In this document: positions 52,868 through 61,518 of the stretch, one piece after another
How positions within the stretch are numbered: position 1 is the stretch's first letter
How the letters are laid out: each line of letters opens with the position of its first letter
Source of the DNA: an uncultured Ruminococcus sp.
Lineage (GTDB): Bacteria; Bacillota; Clostridia; Oscillospirales; Acutalibacteraceae
NCBI GenBank assembly: GCA_902799245.1
Contig: CADBZY010000004.1
Span: 62,001 to 126,000, forward strand
DNA: 64,000 bases
Direction of reading: 5' to 3'
The notes under the pieces: model-generated
The model's input: only the letters and a program-made list of their open reading frames with translations
The model's database searches: none
Told to the model about the DNA's origin: nothing
Translations under genes and position numbers: made by a program

Positions 52868-52923
52868 TATCCTCCGATAAGTAATTATCCGAATCGATTC
52901 GCAATAATTATTGACGGAGGATA
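52868..52923 (-). promoter_or_regulatory. SD-sequestering inverted repeat in front of spoIIR
   Basis: TATCCTCCG (52868-52876, complement of the spoIIR SD) and CGGAGGATA (52915-52923) form a perfect 9-bp inverted repeat. The loop holds a perfect 12-bp palindrome CGAATCGATTCG (52890-52901). A transcript entering from ispE would fold the SD into a stem; a transcript started inside the loop would not. Confidence 0.6.
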
Positions 52924-52943
52924 AAATATTATTCATACGGATT

Positions 52944-53834
52944 TTATTTTTCGGAAACTATTTTGCAGCCGCAGTCGGTTGCCGCAGTGACAAACGTGTT
53001 TTTGTAGGTCTTTTCGAGCGCGGCGCCACACCGCTTAGCGGTTGCTTCGCTGTCAAAAATGCCGAACACCGTCGTACCGCTTCCCGTCATGCAGGCGCCC
53101 ATCGCGCCGCCGGACAGCATGGCGCTCTTGATGGACTCACATTCTTCTATCTGAAGCACCTGCTCAAAGACATTGCCGATATTTGCCGCGATGCCCTGCG
53201 CGTTTTGTTCTGACAGCGCCTTCTCCATGGCGACCGCGTCGGGTCTTCGGAGAAGGGACGGGTCACAGTTGTCTACCGCCGAGTAGGCCCTTCCGGTGGA
53301 CACGCCGACGTCGGGCTTGCAGAGAAGGATCACCGGCGGCTGCGCAAAATCGGACAGCTCCGGCAGCTTGCTGAGGATCTCTCCTTTTCCCTCCGCCAGC
53401 ATGGTGCCGCCCGTGATGCAGAAGGGAACGTCGGCTCCCACCTTGACGCCGATTTCCCACAGCTGTTCGTCGGAATAGTCCGTGCCGCAGAGTTTGTTCA
53501 GTGCAATGATGACCGCCGCCGCGTCGGCGCTGCCGCCTGCCATGCCTGCTTCCATGGGGATCCTCTTTTCCATCGTGATCTCCGCGCCCTTATCGTTGAT
53601 ATTAGCGTATTCAAAGAAGCATTTTGCAGCTTTATAAGCCGTATTGCTCTGATCGTCTTTGAGTAAAGCCGATGAGCTTGTCACCTTTATTCCTGTAATG
53701 TCAGTCAGCTTTACAGTCACTTCGTCGTACAATCCCACCGACTGCATGACCATCACAAGATCATGATAGCCGTCGGGACGTCTGCCCAGAATATCCAGCG
53801 TCAGGTTTATCTTAGCATATGCGTGTATTTTCAT
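52944..53834 (-). CDS. ispE: 4-diphosphocytidyl-2-C-methyl-D-erythritol kinase
   Basis: Fourth step of the MEP isoprenoid pathway. Start at ATG 53834 (eight bases after AGGAG); about 296 residues. GHMP kinase motifs: HAYAKINLTLDILGRRPDGYH at the N-terminus, the ATP loop PMEAGMAGGSADAAAVI (about 90-106), and GACMTGSGTTVFGIF near the C-terminus. Its partner ispH lies 36 kb away in the window, fused to S1. Upstream of spoIIR and downstream of the aminotransferase. Confidence 0.96.
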   Translation of the reverse strand: MKIHAYAKINLTLDILGRRPDGYHDLVMVMQSVGLYDEVTVKLTDITGIKVTSSSALLKDDQSNTAYKAAKCFFEYANINDKGAEITMEKRIPMEAGMAGGSADAAAVIIALNKLCGTDYSDEQLWEIGVKVGADVPFCITGGTMLAEGKGEILSKLPELSDFAQPPVILLCKPDVGVSTGRAYSAVDNCDPSLLRRPDAVAMEKALSEQNAQGIAANIGNVFEQVLQIEECESIKSAMLSGGAMGACMTGSGTTVFGIFDSEATAKRCGAALEKTYKNTFVTAATDCGCKIVSEK

Positions 53835-53856
53835 GTGTAACACTCCTTGACCTTGC

Positions 53857-55029
53857 TCAGCGTATGTTTTCTTTCAGGAATTGCCCGATTCTTCTCAGCG
53901 CCTCGTTGATGTGCGCGGTGGAATAGGCGTAGGACACGCGGATAAATCCCTCTCCGCACTCCCCGAAGGCGTTGCCGGGGACGACGGCGACGTGCTTTTC
54001 ACGGAGCAGCTTCCCGCAGAATTCCTCAGAGGTCATTCCGGTGGAGGCAATGCACGGGAATACATAGAACGCTCCCTCCGGCTCAAAGCAGTCGAGTCCC
54101 AGCTCGCGGAACCCTCTCACAATCAGACGCCGGCACATGTCGTATTCGTTGCGCATCTTTTTGATGTCTTCGTCGCCGTTTTTCAGAGCCTCTATCGCCG
54201 CGTGCTGTGAGGTGGTCGGTGCGCACATGATGGCGTACTGGTGCACCTTGGTCATGACCGAGATGATCTCTTTTGGCCCCAGCGCGTACCCTAACCGCCA
54301 GCCGGTCATGGCGCAGGACTTGGAAAAGCCGTTGACCACCACCGTGCGCTCCTTCATCCCTTCCAACGACGCGATGGAAGCATGCGGCTGACCGTTATAG
54401 GTTAGTTCGGAATAAATTTCGTCGGACAGCACTAATATGTCTGTTCCGCGGAGCACCTGCGCGATTTCTTCCAGGTGTTCGCGCCGCATGACGGCGCCTG
54501 TCGGATTATTCGGGAAGGGCAGTATCAGCAGCTTGGTGCGGTCGGTGATGCGGCTGCGCAGCGCTTCGGCGGTCAGTCGGAATTCGTCCTCCCTGCGGGT
54601 GACGATCGGCACGACCTCTGCGCCTGCGAGCCGTGCGATGGGGTCATAGCAGACAAAGCTCGGCTGCGGCACCAGCACTTCGTCGCCGGGATTGATAAGC
54701 GTGCGGATGGCCAGATCAATTGCCTCGGAACCGCCGACCGTCACCACGACATCGGTCTTGAAGTCGTATGACAGTCCGAATCTGCGACTGTAGTAGCTGC
54801 AGATCTCCCTGCACAGCGCTGTAAATCCCCTGTTGGGAGAGTAGCCTGTACGTCCCTTCTGCAGGGAATCTATCGCCACGTCGCGCACGTGCCAGGGCGT
54901 CGGAAAGTCCGGCTCGCCGACCGAGAGGGAAATGACGTCCTCCATTTCGGCGGCGATGTCAAAGAACCGGCGGATGCCGGACGGCGGAATGCGGAGGGCT
55001 GTCCGGTTCAGCAATGAATCATAGTTCAT
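53857..55029 (-). CDS. PLP-dependent class I/II aminotransferase
   Basis: A 390-residue aspartate-aminotransferase-like enzyme. The PLP lysine is in NGFSKSCAMTGWRLGY (about 233); other hallmarks are SVGEPDFPTP, GYSPNRGF, PFPNNPTGAV, LSDEIYSELTYNG and the C-terminal substrate Arg in EGFIRVSYAYS. The subfamily includes PatA and aromatic/aspartate transaminases; the substrate cannot be told from sequence alone. The ATG shares one base with the stop codon of an Lrp-type regulator (TAATG), so the pair is co-translated and may be amino-acid responsive. Confidence 0.93.
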   Translation of the reverse strand: MNYDSLLNRTALRIPPSGIRRFFDIAAEMEDVISLSVGEPDFPTPWHVRDVAIDSLQKGRTGYSPNRGFTALCREICSYYSRRFGLSYDFKTDVVVTVGGSEAIDLAIRTLINPGDEVLVPQPSFVCYDPIARLAGAEVVPIVTRREDEFRLTAEALRSRITDRTKLLILPFPNNPTGAVMRREHLEEIAQVLRGTDILVLSDEIYSELTYNGQPHASIASLEGMKERTVVVNGFSKSCAMTGWRLGYALGPKEIISVMTKVHQYAIMCAPTTSQHAAIEALKNGDEDIKKMRNEYDMCRRLIVRGFRELGLDCFEPEGAFYVFPCIASTGMTSEEFCGKLLREKHVAVVPGNAFGECGEGFIRVSYAYSTAHINEALRRIGQFLKENIR

Positions 55030-55508
55030 TAAAGTACGTCAGCTCCTCTTTCATCGCTCTGAGGGGATAGAATAATGCCGTCCTCTTTGTATTTCTTGAG
55101 CACAAAGGTGGTGGCGGTGGAAGTCACCGAGTCCAGTGGAGCGAGTCTTTTTGCCACAAACAGTGCTATTTCCTGAAAGGTGCGCCCGGTGACGCAGACC
55201 GAAAAATCATATCCTCCGCTCATCAGGCTCACGGATTCCACCTCGTCGAAGCCCATGACCTCTTCTGCGATGGCTTCAAAGCCTGTGTCCTTGCGGGGGG
55301 TGACTTTCAGTTCGATAATAGCGGTCACCTTGTCGGTCTGTTCGATTTTATCCCAGTTGATGACCGTCTTGTAGCCGCAGATGACGCCGCTTTTTTCGTA
55401 TCCGGCGATTTTTTCGCCCACTTCATCCACCGTCAGTCCGGTCATGGCCGCAATTTCCGCATTGGACAGACGGGGATTGTCGTTGAGTATGTTCAGTATG
55501 TTATCCAT
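55029..55508 (-). CDS. Lrp/AsnC-family transcriptional regulator
   Basis: 159 residues from ATG 55508 (AAAGGAGGATG); the longer frame has no SD. N-terminal winged helix: ILNILNDNPRLSNAEIAAMTGLTVDEVGEKI; C-terminal RAM domain: VTAIIELKVTPRKDTGFEAIAEEV, VESVSLMSGGYDFSVCVTGRTFQEIALFV, TSTATTFVLKKYKEDG. These sense amino acids. Immediately upstream of and coupled to the aminotransferase gene, which is the likely target or partner. Confidence 0.93.
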   Translation of the reverse strand: MDNILNILNDNPRLSNAEIAAMTGLTVDEVGEKIAGYEKSGVICGYKTVINWDKIEQTDKVTAIIELKVTPRKDTGFEAIAEEVMGFDEVESVSLMSGGYDFSVCVTGRTFQEIALFVAKRLAPLDSVTSTATTFVLKKYKEDGIILSPQSDERGADVL

Positions 55509-55531
55509 GAAGCATCCTCCTTTGTTGATTT

Positions 55532-56473
55532 TCACAGCATTCTCTTTTTTTTCATAACCACCATGGCCGCCACGCAGATAATCAGCGTGATCACACAGAC
55601 GATAGCAAAGCCCGCGCGGGATTCACCGAACGGCATACCTGACGACGGAACATTCATTCCGTACAATCCTGAGATAATGGTCGGAATAGCCATGACCAGT
55701 GTGATGGAAGTAAGATATTTCATCACATTGTTCAGTTTGCTGTCGATAATGGAAGAAATCAGCTCGCGGGTTCCGTTCAGAATGTCCCGATAGATGGCGG
55801 TCATTTCAATGGCTTGTCTGTTCTCGACGATCAGATCGTCCAACAGCTCCTGGTCGTCCGGGTACTGCTCTAAACGGGTGTAACGGGTCAGGCGGTTGAG
55901 CACGCCGCTGTTGGCGTTGAGCGATGTGGCAAAATACACCAATGTGGATTCCAGCTCGTGCAGGTCGATCAGGTCGGTATCGGTTGTGTTGTCCCCTACG
56001 CGTTCTTCTATCTCGGTGCGCATCTTGTCGATGGTGCGAAGCGTGGACTGATAGAAGGAGATAGTGCGAGCAATAATCTGGTAAATAAATCGCATTTTCT
56101 TCTTGGTGCTGAAATCCTTAATGCGTTTGCTGATAAAATCGTTGAGAATTGGCGTTTCCACTGTACAAACAGTGATAATTGCCGTCTGTGTGATGAGTAT
56201 GCCGAGAGGGATAGTGGTATGGCGGTTCTTGTCATGTCTGACCTCGACCGACGGAATGTCGATCAGAATCAGTGTGTAACCGTCCTCCAGCTCGATACGG
56301 GAGCTTTCTTCATCGTCGAGCGCTGCCATAATGTCGGCTTCGTCAATATCGAAATGCCCTGCAATCTCAGCAACCTCATTGTATGAAGGGTCTACCATAT
56401 TGACCCAGCATCCGTCCTTGATCTCTTTTATTTCTTTTAACACCTTGTTATCGGTGCGATATAGCTTCATCAT
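55532..56473 (-). CDS. corA: CorA-family divalent-cation transporter
   Basis: Magnesium (or cobalt/nickel) channel of the inner membrane. 313 residues: a cytoplasmic N-terminal domain (about 1-245) and two C-terminal helices with the conserved GMN triplet in ISGLYGMNVP (about 274-276) and the basic C-terminus VVMKKKRML. FDIDEADIMAALDDEESSRIE is typical of the CorA/ZntB soluble domain. SD AAGGT. Transcribed divergently from the lipoprotein at 56745. Confidence 0.94.
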   Translation of the reverse strand: MMKLYRTDNKVLKEIKEIKDGCWVNMVDPSYNEVAEIAGHFDIDEADIMAALDDEESSRIELEDGYTLILIDIPSVEVRHDKNRHTTIPLGILITQTAIITVCTVETPILNDFISKRIKDFSTKKKMRFIYQIIARTISFYQSTLRTIDKMRTEIEERVGDNTTDTDLIDLHELESTLVYFATSLNANSGVLNRLTRYTRLEQYPDDQELLDDLIVENRQAIEMTAIYRDILNGTRELISSIIDSKLNNVMKYLTSITLVMAIPTIISGLYGMNVPSSGMPFGESRAGFAIVCVITLIICVAAMVVMKKKRML

Positions 56474-56649
56474 GGAATTACCTTCTTTATGGAGCGTTCT
56501 GTCCGGTATAATAAAAACAGCATATGCCGCATTTTCGATTGAAAATAATTATATCATACCAACAGGATAAAATCTACAATTTTATAATAAATTTTATATG
56601 ATATAGATTTGTTAATTTTTTTGCCGAATGAATTTTAACTTTATATTAA

Positions 56650-56678
56650 TTGACTTTTTTTTGAATGTGATATAGAAT
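56650..56678 (+). promoter_or_regulatory. Putative SigA promoter of the glycosidase island
   Basis: TTGACT (56650-56655), 17-base spacer, TAGAAT (56673-56678), about 65 bases upstream of the lipoprotein ATG. The region is very AT-rich, so chance matches are likely. Confidence 0.4.
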
Positions 56679-56744
56679 GATCAGTGTTGTGTTAGATTTT
56701 TTTATTTTTGGTAATTATATGGAAATCATTAGGAGCCTGATAAT

Positions 56745-57371
56745 ATGACTTTAACAAAAAAGCTGATTTGCATTCTTTCGGTTATTGCCGTGTTAATGTC
56801 GCTGACGGCATGTGAAATGCCGATGAAAATCGTCGGCAGCATTCCTGACCCGAAGGACACCGTAACGACCTTTTTTGACAGTGTCTGCGCGGGTCGTTTT
56901 GCGGAGTCCGACAAATACCTCAGCGGCGTTTCTCTGTCGATGAAAAAGCAAGTCGAAGGCGAATTTGCAAAGAAGCTGTACGATTATCTGATTCAAAGCT
57001 ATGACTACAAAATAAACGGTGAAGTAACTTGTGATTTGCTGGATGCTAACTGCAAAGTGGATTTTACTTATCTTGATTTTAATCTGTTGTCCGGTGATCT
57101 TAAAAAAATTTCCACAAAGCTCGGAAAAAGGTATGTAACCGAAGCGAAAGATGGATATGTCGAGGAAAAAGACGGGGCATACAGCCTTTCTGATGAAGGC
57201 GCTGAAAAGGTAGCAGCCGAGGCGCTTGACAGTCTGATGAAAGAGGCGGACAAGTATCGTTCAACTAGGTCTTTTGACATTGTTCTAAAGTACAGCAACG
57301 GAAAATGGCTGATTGATCTGCCGGATGAGCTGTTTTATGCCATCTGCGGCGGCTTTGATCTGTCTGAATAA
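56745..57371 (+). CDS. Secreted lipoprotein, NTF2/DUF4878-like in outline
   Basis: 208 residues with AGGAG before ATG. Lipoprotein signal (MTLTKKLICILSVIAVLM, SLTAC lipobox with Cys23). The mature part has PKDTVTTFFDSVCAGRFAESDKYL (a helix seen at the start of NTF2-like fold lipoproteins) and ends FDIVLKYSNGKWLIDLPDELF, the usual last strand. It is first of four co-directional genes ahead of the two glycosidases. Function unknown. Confidence 0.82.
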   Translation: MTLTKKLICILSVIAVLMSLTACEMPMKIVGSIPDPKDTVTTFFDSVCAGRFAESDKYLSGVSLSMKKQVEGEFAKKLYDYLIQSYDYKINGEVTCDLLDANCKVDFTYLDFNLLSGDLKKISTKLGKRYVTEAKDGYVEEKDGAYSLSDEGAEKVAAEALDSLMKEADKYRSTRSFDIVLKYSNGKWLIDLPDELFYAICGGFDLSE

Positions 57372-57421
57372 TCATCTTGGTATTTCTTTAGCTTCTTTTG
57401 ATGAAGGAGGATATACAGTTA

Positions 57422-58720
57422 GTGAAAAAAAAAGCTCCGATAATGACTGATGAACAAATTGATGATTTGCTAAATCAATTTGGCACTTACAGTAAAGATG
57501 GCAGCGTTCCAAATGAGTCAGACGTTTCCGCCGATTCGGCAAACAATCAAACATTTATTGATGAGGCGCAGAAGGATGATATATTATTATCAGACAAGGT
57601 AATGGAGAACTATCCCGCTGACCAAAAAAGCAATACGGAACGCTCCACGAAAGTGAAAGGTCATCAGACCGCTCTGACCGATCAGTCAAAACCCACTTTC
57701 AGAATACTGGTGTTATCGTTTTTGCTCGTTTTGTCTGCATGGCTTCTTCCGTCGGCAAATGTCTCAGGACTCAGGCAAACTTCCAAATCAGCCAAAGATC
57801 GCGATTCTTTCTTCAGCATGTCTTCGCAGCATCTTATGAGTGACTCTTTAAAAGAAGTTCATTCCATTCCTCACAAGTATATTCTTGAGATGAGTGAAAC
57901 GCTGACGCCGGCACCCGACGAATCTAAATTTGAGGAAAAATTCGATTCGGAACGTAAAAATTTTGACGGTGCTCCCATCTATTATTACTGTGACGACAGC
58001 ATAGAGGTCAAGTGCTGGAGAGAACAGATCGATGATAACATTTTTAATTTTTCCGAGATATGGATTTCCGACCCCAGCCAGCTAAGACGAACTTTAGTGG
58101 ATAATGTGATCAGCAAAAAGCATCTTGATCATCCGCAGAATATTTTTGCCAAAACAAACGGTATTGTCGGAATGTCGGCGGATTATTGTGCGTTCCGCAG
58201 CTTCGGGATAATCATCCAGTACGGCAATGTCGTCAGAAATACAAGCGCCAACGGTACCATTCTTGATATAGCTGTCTATGATACAAACGGCAATTTTTCC
58301 GCATGCGATGATAACAAGGAGTTCTTTGAAACAGATGTTTATAAAAGCGGAAAAGTTATTCACACTTTTGCGTTCGGGCCTGTACTTGTAGATAATTACG
58401 CTGTAAGTGATTCTTACAAGCTCACTCTTCCCAATAGAAAGTATCCGGGCGAACTCAACGACAATTATCCGAGAGCGGCGATATGTCAGTTCGGTTATGA
58501 TAAGCATTATTTGCTTTGTACGGTTGATTATCACGGTTTGTCCGCAAAGGGACTTGCAGAGGTACTTCAATCAAAAGGAGTGCGGTTTGCTTATAACCTT
58601 GACGGAGGTCAGACTGCCACACTGATGTTCAATAAAAAAATCATCAACAAGGTGGCTTATGGCGGCACCCGACAGGTCAGCGACATTCTTTATTTTGCTA
58701 CCGCGATACCTGACAATTGA
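57422..58720 (+). CDS. Membrane-anchored phosphodiester glycosidase-family protein, paralogue 1
   Basis: 432 residues from GTG 57422, with AAGGAGG eleven bases upstream; an upstream in-frame TTG/ATG lacks one. A disordered, acidic cytoplasmic segment (about 1-85), one membrane helix (about 92-115, ILVLSFLLVLSAWLLPSANV), then an extracytoplasmic domain. It matches the phosphodiester glycosidase (NAGPA, PF09992) type: HPQNIFAKTNGIVGMSADYC, YPRAAICQFGYDKHYLL, and the C-terminal NLDGGQTATLMFNKKIINKV with GGTRQVSDILYF. This family removes sugars joined through phosphodiester links. Paralogue 2 lies two genes on. Confidence 0.88.
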   Translation: MKKKAPIMTDEQIDDLLNQFGTYSKDGSVPNESDVSADSANNQTFIDEAQKDDILLSDKVMENYPADQKSNTERSTKVKGHQTALTDQSKPTFRILVLSFLLVLSAWLLPSANVSGLRQTSKSAKDRDSFFSMSSQHLMSDSLKEVHSIPHKYILEMSETLTPAPDESKFEEKFDSERKNFDGAPIYYYCDDSIEVKCWREQIDDNIFNFSEIWISDPSQLRRTLVDNVISKKHLDHPQNIFAKTNGIVGMSADYCAFRSFGIIIQYGNVVRNTSANGTILDIAVYDTNGNFSACDDNKEFFETDVYKSGKVIHTFAFGPVLVDNYAVSDSYKLTLPNRKYPGELNDNYPRAAICQFGYDKHYLLCTVDYHGLSAKGLAEVLQSKGVRFAYNLDGGQTATLMFNKKIINKVAYGGTRQVSDILYFATAIPDN

Positions 58721-58755
58721 TGATACTTTTATTTTGAAAGGATGAATTTGCATTA

Positions 58756-59745
58756 ATGGATAATCTTGCCCTGCTTTTTGGCAGCATAAGCATTTACTGG
58801 CACGGTGTTTTTATGGCGCTCGCCATCGCACTTGCCGTTATTGTTTCATTTATATTGCATTCGGTATTTTATAAGAGTACCAATAACGATCTTCTTAATT
58901 GCATACTGCTTTCCATGCCTGTCGGGTTTATTCTTTCCCGGGTTATGTATTGGAGCTGTAACGCGGAAGAGTATGAGTCCTTTGCCGATCATCTCAATTT
59001 CATCAGGGGCGGCTATGCACTTTACGGAGCCATATTCGGTGTGCTTGTTTCAGCGGCAATTCTGAAAAAATGCAGCCCTAAGTTCAATGCAGGCGAAACC
59101 TGTGACTGTATGGCTGCTGGCGCTGCGCTCGGAATTGTACTGGGCAGACTCTCTGCTTATTTTTCGGGGGATAATATAGGACTTGTCATCAAAAGCAAAC
59201 AACTGCATTTCTTCCCTCTGACTGTTTATAACGTCCAGAAGGGGGATTGGGTAATTGCGGTATTTAGTTTTGAAGCGTTTTTCTCTTTTATTATTTTTTG
59301 TGTGCTTTTCTTATTATTTGCAAAAAACAGCAACGAAAAAGAAGGTATGAAAGGTAAACCGGGAGATATTGCCCTGCTCTTTTTACTGATGCACGGCTGT
59401 TCACAGGGTTTGTTTGACAGTATGCATGTAGACGCCCTGCTTGTTCCCGGAAACAGTTTTGTCAGATTGCAGCAGATACTCGGCGCAGTATGCTTTACAG
59501 CAGTAACGGTTGTTTTCGCTGTTCGTTCAAAGAAGATGAACGGATTTAAGTGGTATCAGGCAGTCTCTCCGCTAATTGCTATTGCAGCGGTTGGCATTAC
59601 TCTTTGGATGGAGCTTGACAGAATCTCATATCATAATTTCATAAGAAACTACAGCGTCATATTTATCTGTATGCTTAGTGTTGCAATAAGCGGAATATTC
59701 ATTTATCGTACCACTCTCAAAAGCAATGCGGTGGATGTGAATTGA
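58756..59745 (+). CDS. Divergent Lgt-like (prolipoprotein diacylglyceryl transferase family) membrane protein
   Basis: 329 residues, about eight hydrophobic helices. SIYWHGVFMALAIALAV and RGGYALYGAIFGVLVSA, then GIVLGRLSAYFSGDNIG, align with Lgt's first helix, H103-GG loop and R143-GNF loop. Key Lgt residues differ: the His103 position is Tyr (LYGA), Asn146 is Ala, Glu151 is Asp, while Arg143 is kept. So it is unlikely to be the housekeeping Lgt, which should exist elsewhere. It sits between two phosphodiester glycosidases. Role unknown; perhaps phospholipid- or lipid-carrier-related. Alignment was done by eye. Confidence 0.75.
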   Translation: MDNLALLFGSISIYWHGVFMALAIALAVIVSFILHSVFYKSTNNDLLNCILLSMPVGFILSRVMYWSCNAEEYESFADHLNFIRGGYALYGAIFGVLVSAAILKKCSPKFNAGETCDCMAAGAALGIVLGRLSAYFSGDNIGLVIKSKQLHFFPLTVYNVQKGDWVIAVFSFEAFFSFIIFCVLFLLFAKNSNEKEGMKGKPGDIALLFLLMHGCSQGLFDSMHVDALLVPGNSFVRLQQILGAVCFTAVTVVFAVRSKKMNGFKWYQAVSPLIAIAAVGITLWMELDRISYHNFIRNYSVIFICMLSVAISGIFIYRTTLKSNAVDVN

Positions 59746-59776
59746 TTTTTGAGGATAAAGGGATGATATAATTTAT

Positions 59777-61264
59777 ATGGATGAGAACAACAGAAATACA
59801 GAACAGCTGATTTCAGATGAAACAGCACGCGAACTGCTCAGATCTTTCAAGCCGAGGACAACTGAGAAAAGAAACAGTGAAGCAAGCCATTCAAATTTCA
59901 GACGCAAGTTTCCGGATATGCCGGAAGAAACAATACGCTCCGATTATCCTTCACAACGTGAACCGTTTCCTTCACGTTCCACCGTTGGCAGAAGATTCAA
60001 TCAACGTACTCACGCATCCGCTGAAAAGCCCGATGAAACTGACAGTCTCCCGGTGAGAAATTACAGTATTAATACCAATCAGCAGGAAAAAGACTATGAT
60101 ATTAGTCGGTCTTTGAGAAATCAAAACCAAAGAGTTACAGACGCAATTATCATTGAAGAAACAGAAGGTACAGAGGAAACCATTATTGATTCCGTATCGG
60201 AAAATTCTGTGAACTTCCCCCCAAAGAAGAAAAATACACTTATAAAATTTACCGCCTTGATTCTGCTCCTTGCTCTTTTCTCTTGGTTTTTGTCTTCGGG
60301 AAATATTATGAATCTCACAGAAGTGTCTCTTTCATCCAATGACCGTGACAGTTTTTTTCAGTCTTCGTCCAACAACCTTTTGAGCGAAGCGTTGAAAGGA
60401 ATACATGACATTCCGCGCACCTATACACTCGGTATGGGAGAATATCTCACTCCAAAGCCGGATGAAACAAAGTTTACTAAAATTGAAGATGATGAAAGAA
60501 AGAATTTCGACGGCTCACCGATTGATTATTACAAGGACGAGACAATCGAGGTAAAATGCTGGAAGGAAAAAACCAAATATGGCATCATGACCTTTGCGGA
60601 GGTCTGGATAGCGCACCCGAGTCAATTCAGAAGGACAATAGTGGACAACGTTATCAGCGACAAGCACCTCGATCATCCTCAGAATATCTTCGCAAAGACA
60701 AACGGTGTGTTAGGCATGTCGGGCGATTACTGCGCTTACAGACCCTACGGAATCGAGATTCTTTACGGCAACCTTGTGAGAGATAAGGTGGGAAGTCACC
60801 TGACGCCGAAAATGGATATTCTGGTTTATGACACCGACGGAAATTTTTCAGTCTACGAATCGACAAAGAAATTTTTCCAAACCGATGTGTACAAAAACGA
60901 AAAAATAATCCATACCCTGGCATTCGGACCGATGCTGATTGACGACTACAAAGTCTCTACGAAAAAAGACAAACTCTATAAGTATCAGAACGGCAGACCG
61001 TGGGAGAAATGGCCGAGAGCAGCCATTTGTCAGTTTGATTATGACAAGCATTATCTTCTTTGCAGACTGGGACAGCCTGGAACTGTCATGGAGGATTTTG
61101 CCAAGGAAATCAGTAAAAAAGGTGTGCGTCTGGCCTATGCGCTGGACGGAGGACAGACCGGAACAATCATGTTCAATAAAAAGATCGTGAACGAACCTGC
61201 ATACGGCGGCACCCGTGCGATCAGCGATATTATTTATTTTGCCACAGCTGTTCCCGATGAATAA
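59777..61264 (+). CDS. Membrane-anchored phosphodiester glycosidase-family protein, paralogue 2
   Basis: 495 residues, ATG behind AAAGGGATGA. Longer disordered N-terminus (about 1-150, rich in Arg/Asn/Ser/Glu), one membrane helix (about 154-172, LIKFTALILLLALFSWFLSS) and a PF09992-type domain. It shares with paralogue 1 DRDSFF...IP-x-x-Y, LTPKPDETKF, DDERKNFDGSPIDYY, VDNVISDKHLDHPQNIFAKT, DYCAYRPYG, YALDGGQTGTIMFNKK, GGTRAISDIIYF. Clearly a duplication; the N-terminal tail differs most. Likely same substrate class. Confidence 0.88.
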   Translation: MDENNRNTEQLISDETARELLRSFKPRTTEKRNSEASHSNFRRKFPDMPEETIRSDYPSQREPFPSRSTVGRRFNQRTHASAEKPDETDSLPVRNYSINTNQQEKDYDISRSLRNQNQRVTDAIIIEETEGTEETIIDSVSENSVNFPPKKKNTLIKFTALILLLALFSWFLSSGNIMNLTEVSLSSNDRDSFFQSSSNNLLSEALKGIHDIPRTYTLGMGEYLTPKPDETKFTKIEDDERKNFDGSPIDYYKDETIEVKCWKEKTKYGIMTFAEVWIAHPSQFRRTIVDNVISDKHLDHPQNIFAKTNGVLGMSGDYCAYRPYGIEILYGNLVRDKVGSHLTPKMDILVYDTDGNFSVYESTKKFFQTDVYKNEKIIHTLAFGPMLIDDYKVSTKKDKLYKYQNGRPWEKWPRAAICQFDYDKHYLLCRLGQPGTVMEDFAKEISKKGVRLAYALDGGQTGTIMFNKKIVNEPAYGGTRAISDIIYFATAVPDE

Positions 61265-61271
61265 TTCTATA

Positions 61272-61306
61272 AGAGTCGCAGAATTTGATTTTGCGGCTCT
61301 TTTTTG
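61272..61306 (+). terminator. Rho-independent terminator after the glycosidase island
   Basis: AGAGTCGCA (61272-61280) with TGCGGCTCT (61292-61300), one G-U pair, then TTTTTT. Confidence 0.8.
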
Positions 61307-61405
61307 TGAAGGAATCTCGGATTGAGTTTTGATGAATTTGCATATTAGTTTTTCAATAATGTCAAAAAAAACATATTTTAGAAAAAAATATTAACAGTTT
61401 ATCAC

Positions 61406-61435
61406 TTGAAAATGCGGTTGAATGTATTGTATAAT
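61406..61435 (+). promoter_or_regulatory. SigA promoter of pckG
   Basis: TTGAAA (61406-61411), 18-base spacer, TATAAT (61430-61435), 83 bases upstream of the pckG ATG. Confidence 0.65.
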
Positions 61436-61443
61436 GTTACCAA

Positions 61444-61499
61444 GTACAATCAATTGTACCTCTTCGGGTGATTTACTGGTTAGCTTACTATTACCCGAA
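61444..61499 (+). promoter_or_regulatory. Palindrome and hairpin in the pckG leader
   Basis: GTACAAT-CA-ATTGTAC (61444-61459), a perfect 16-bp palindrome, starts at about +2 of the predicted transcript. TTCGGGT (61463-61469) can pair with ACCCGAA (61493-61499), just before the SD at 61504. Confidence 0.5.
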
Positions 61500-61518
61500 T
61501 GTGAAAGGAGATATTTTT

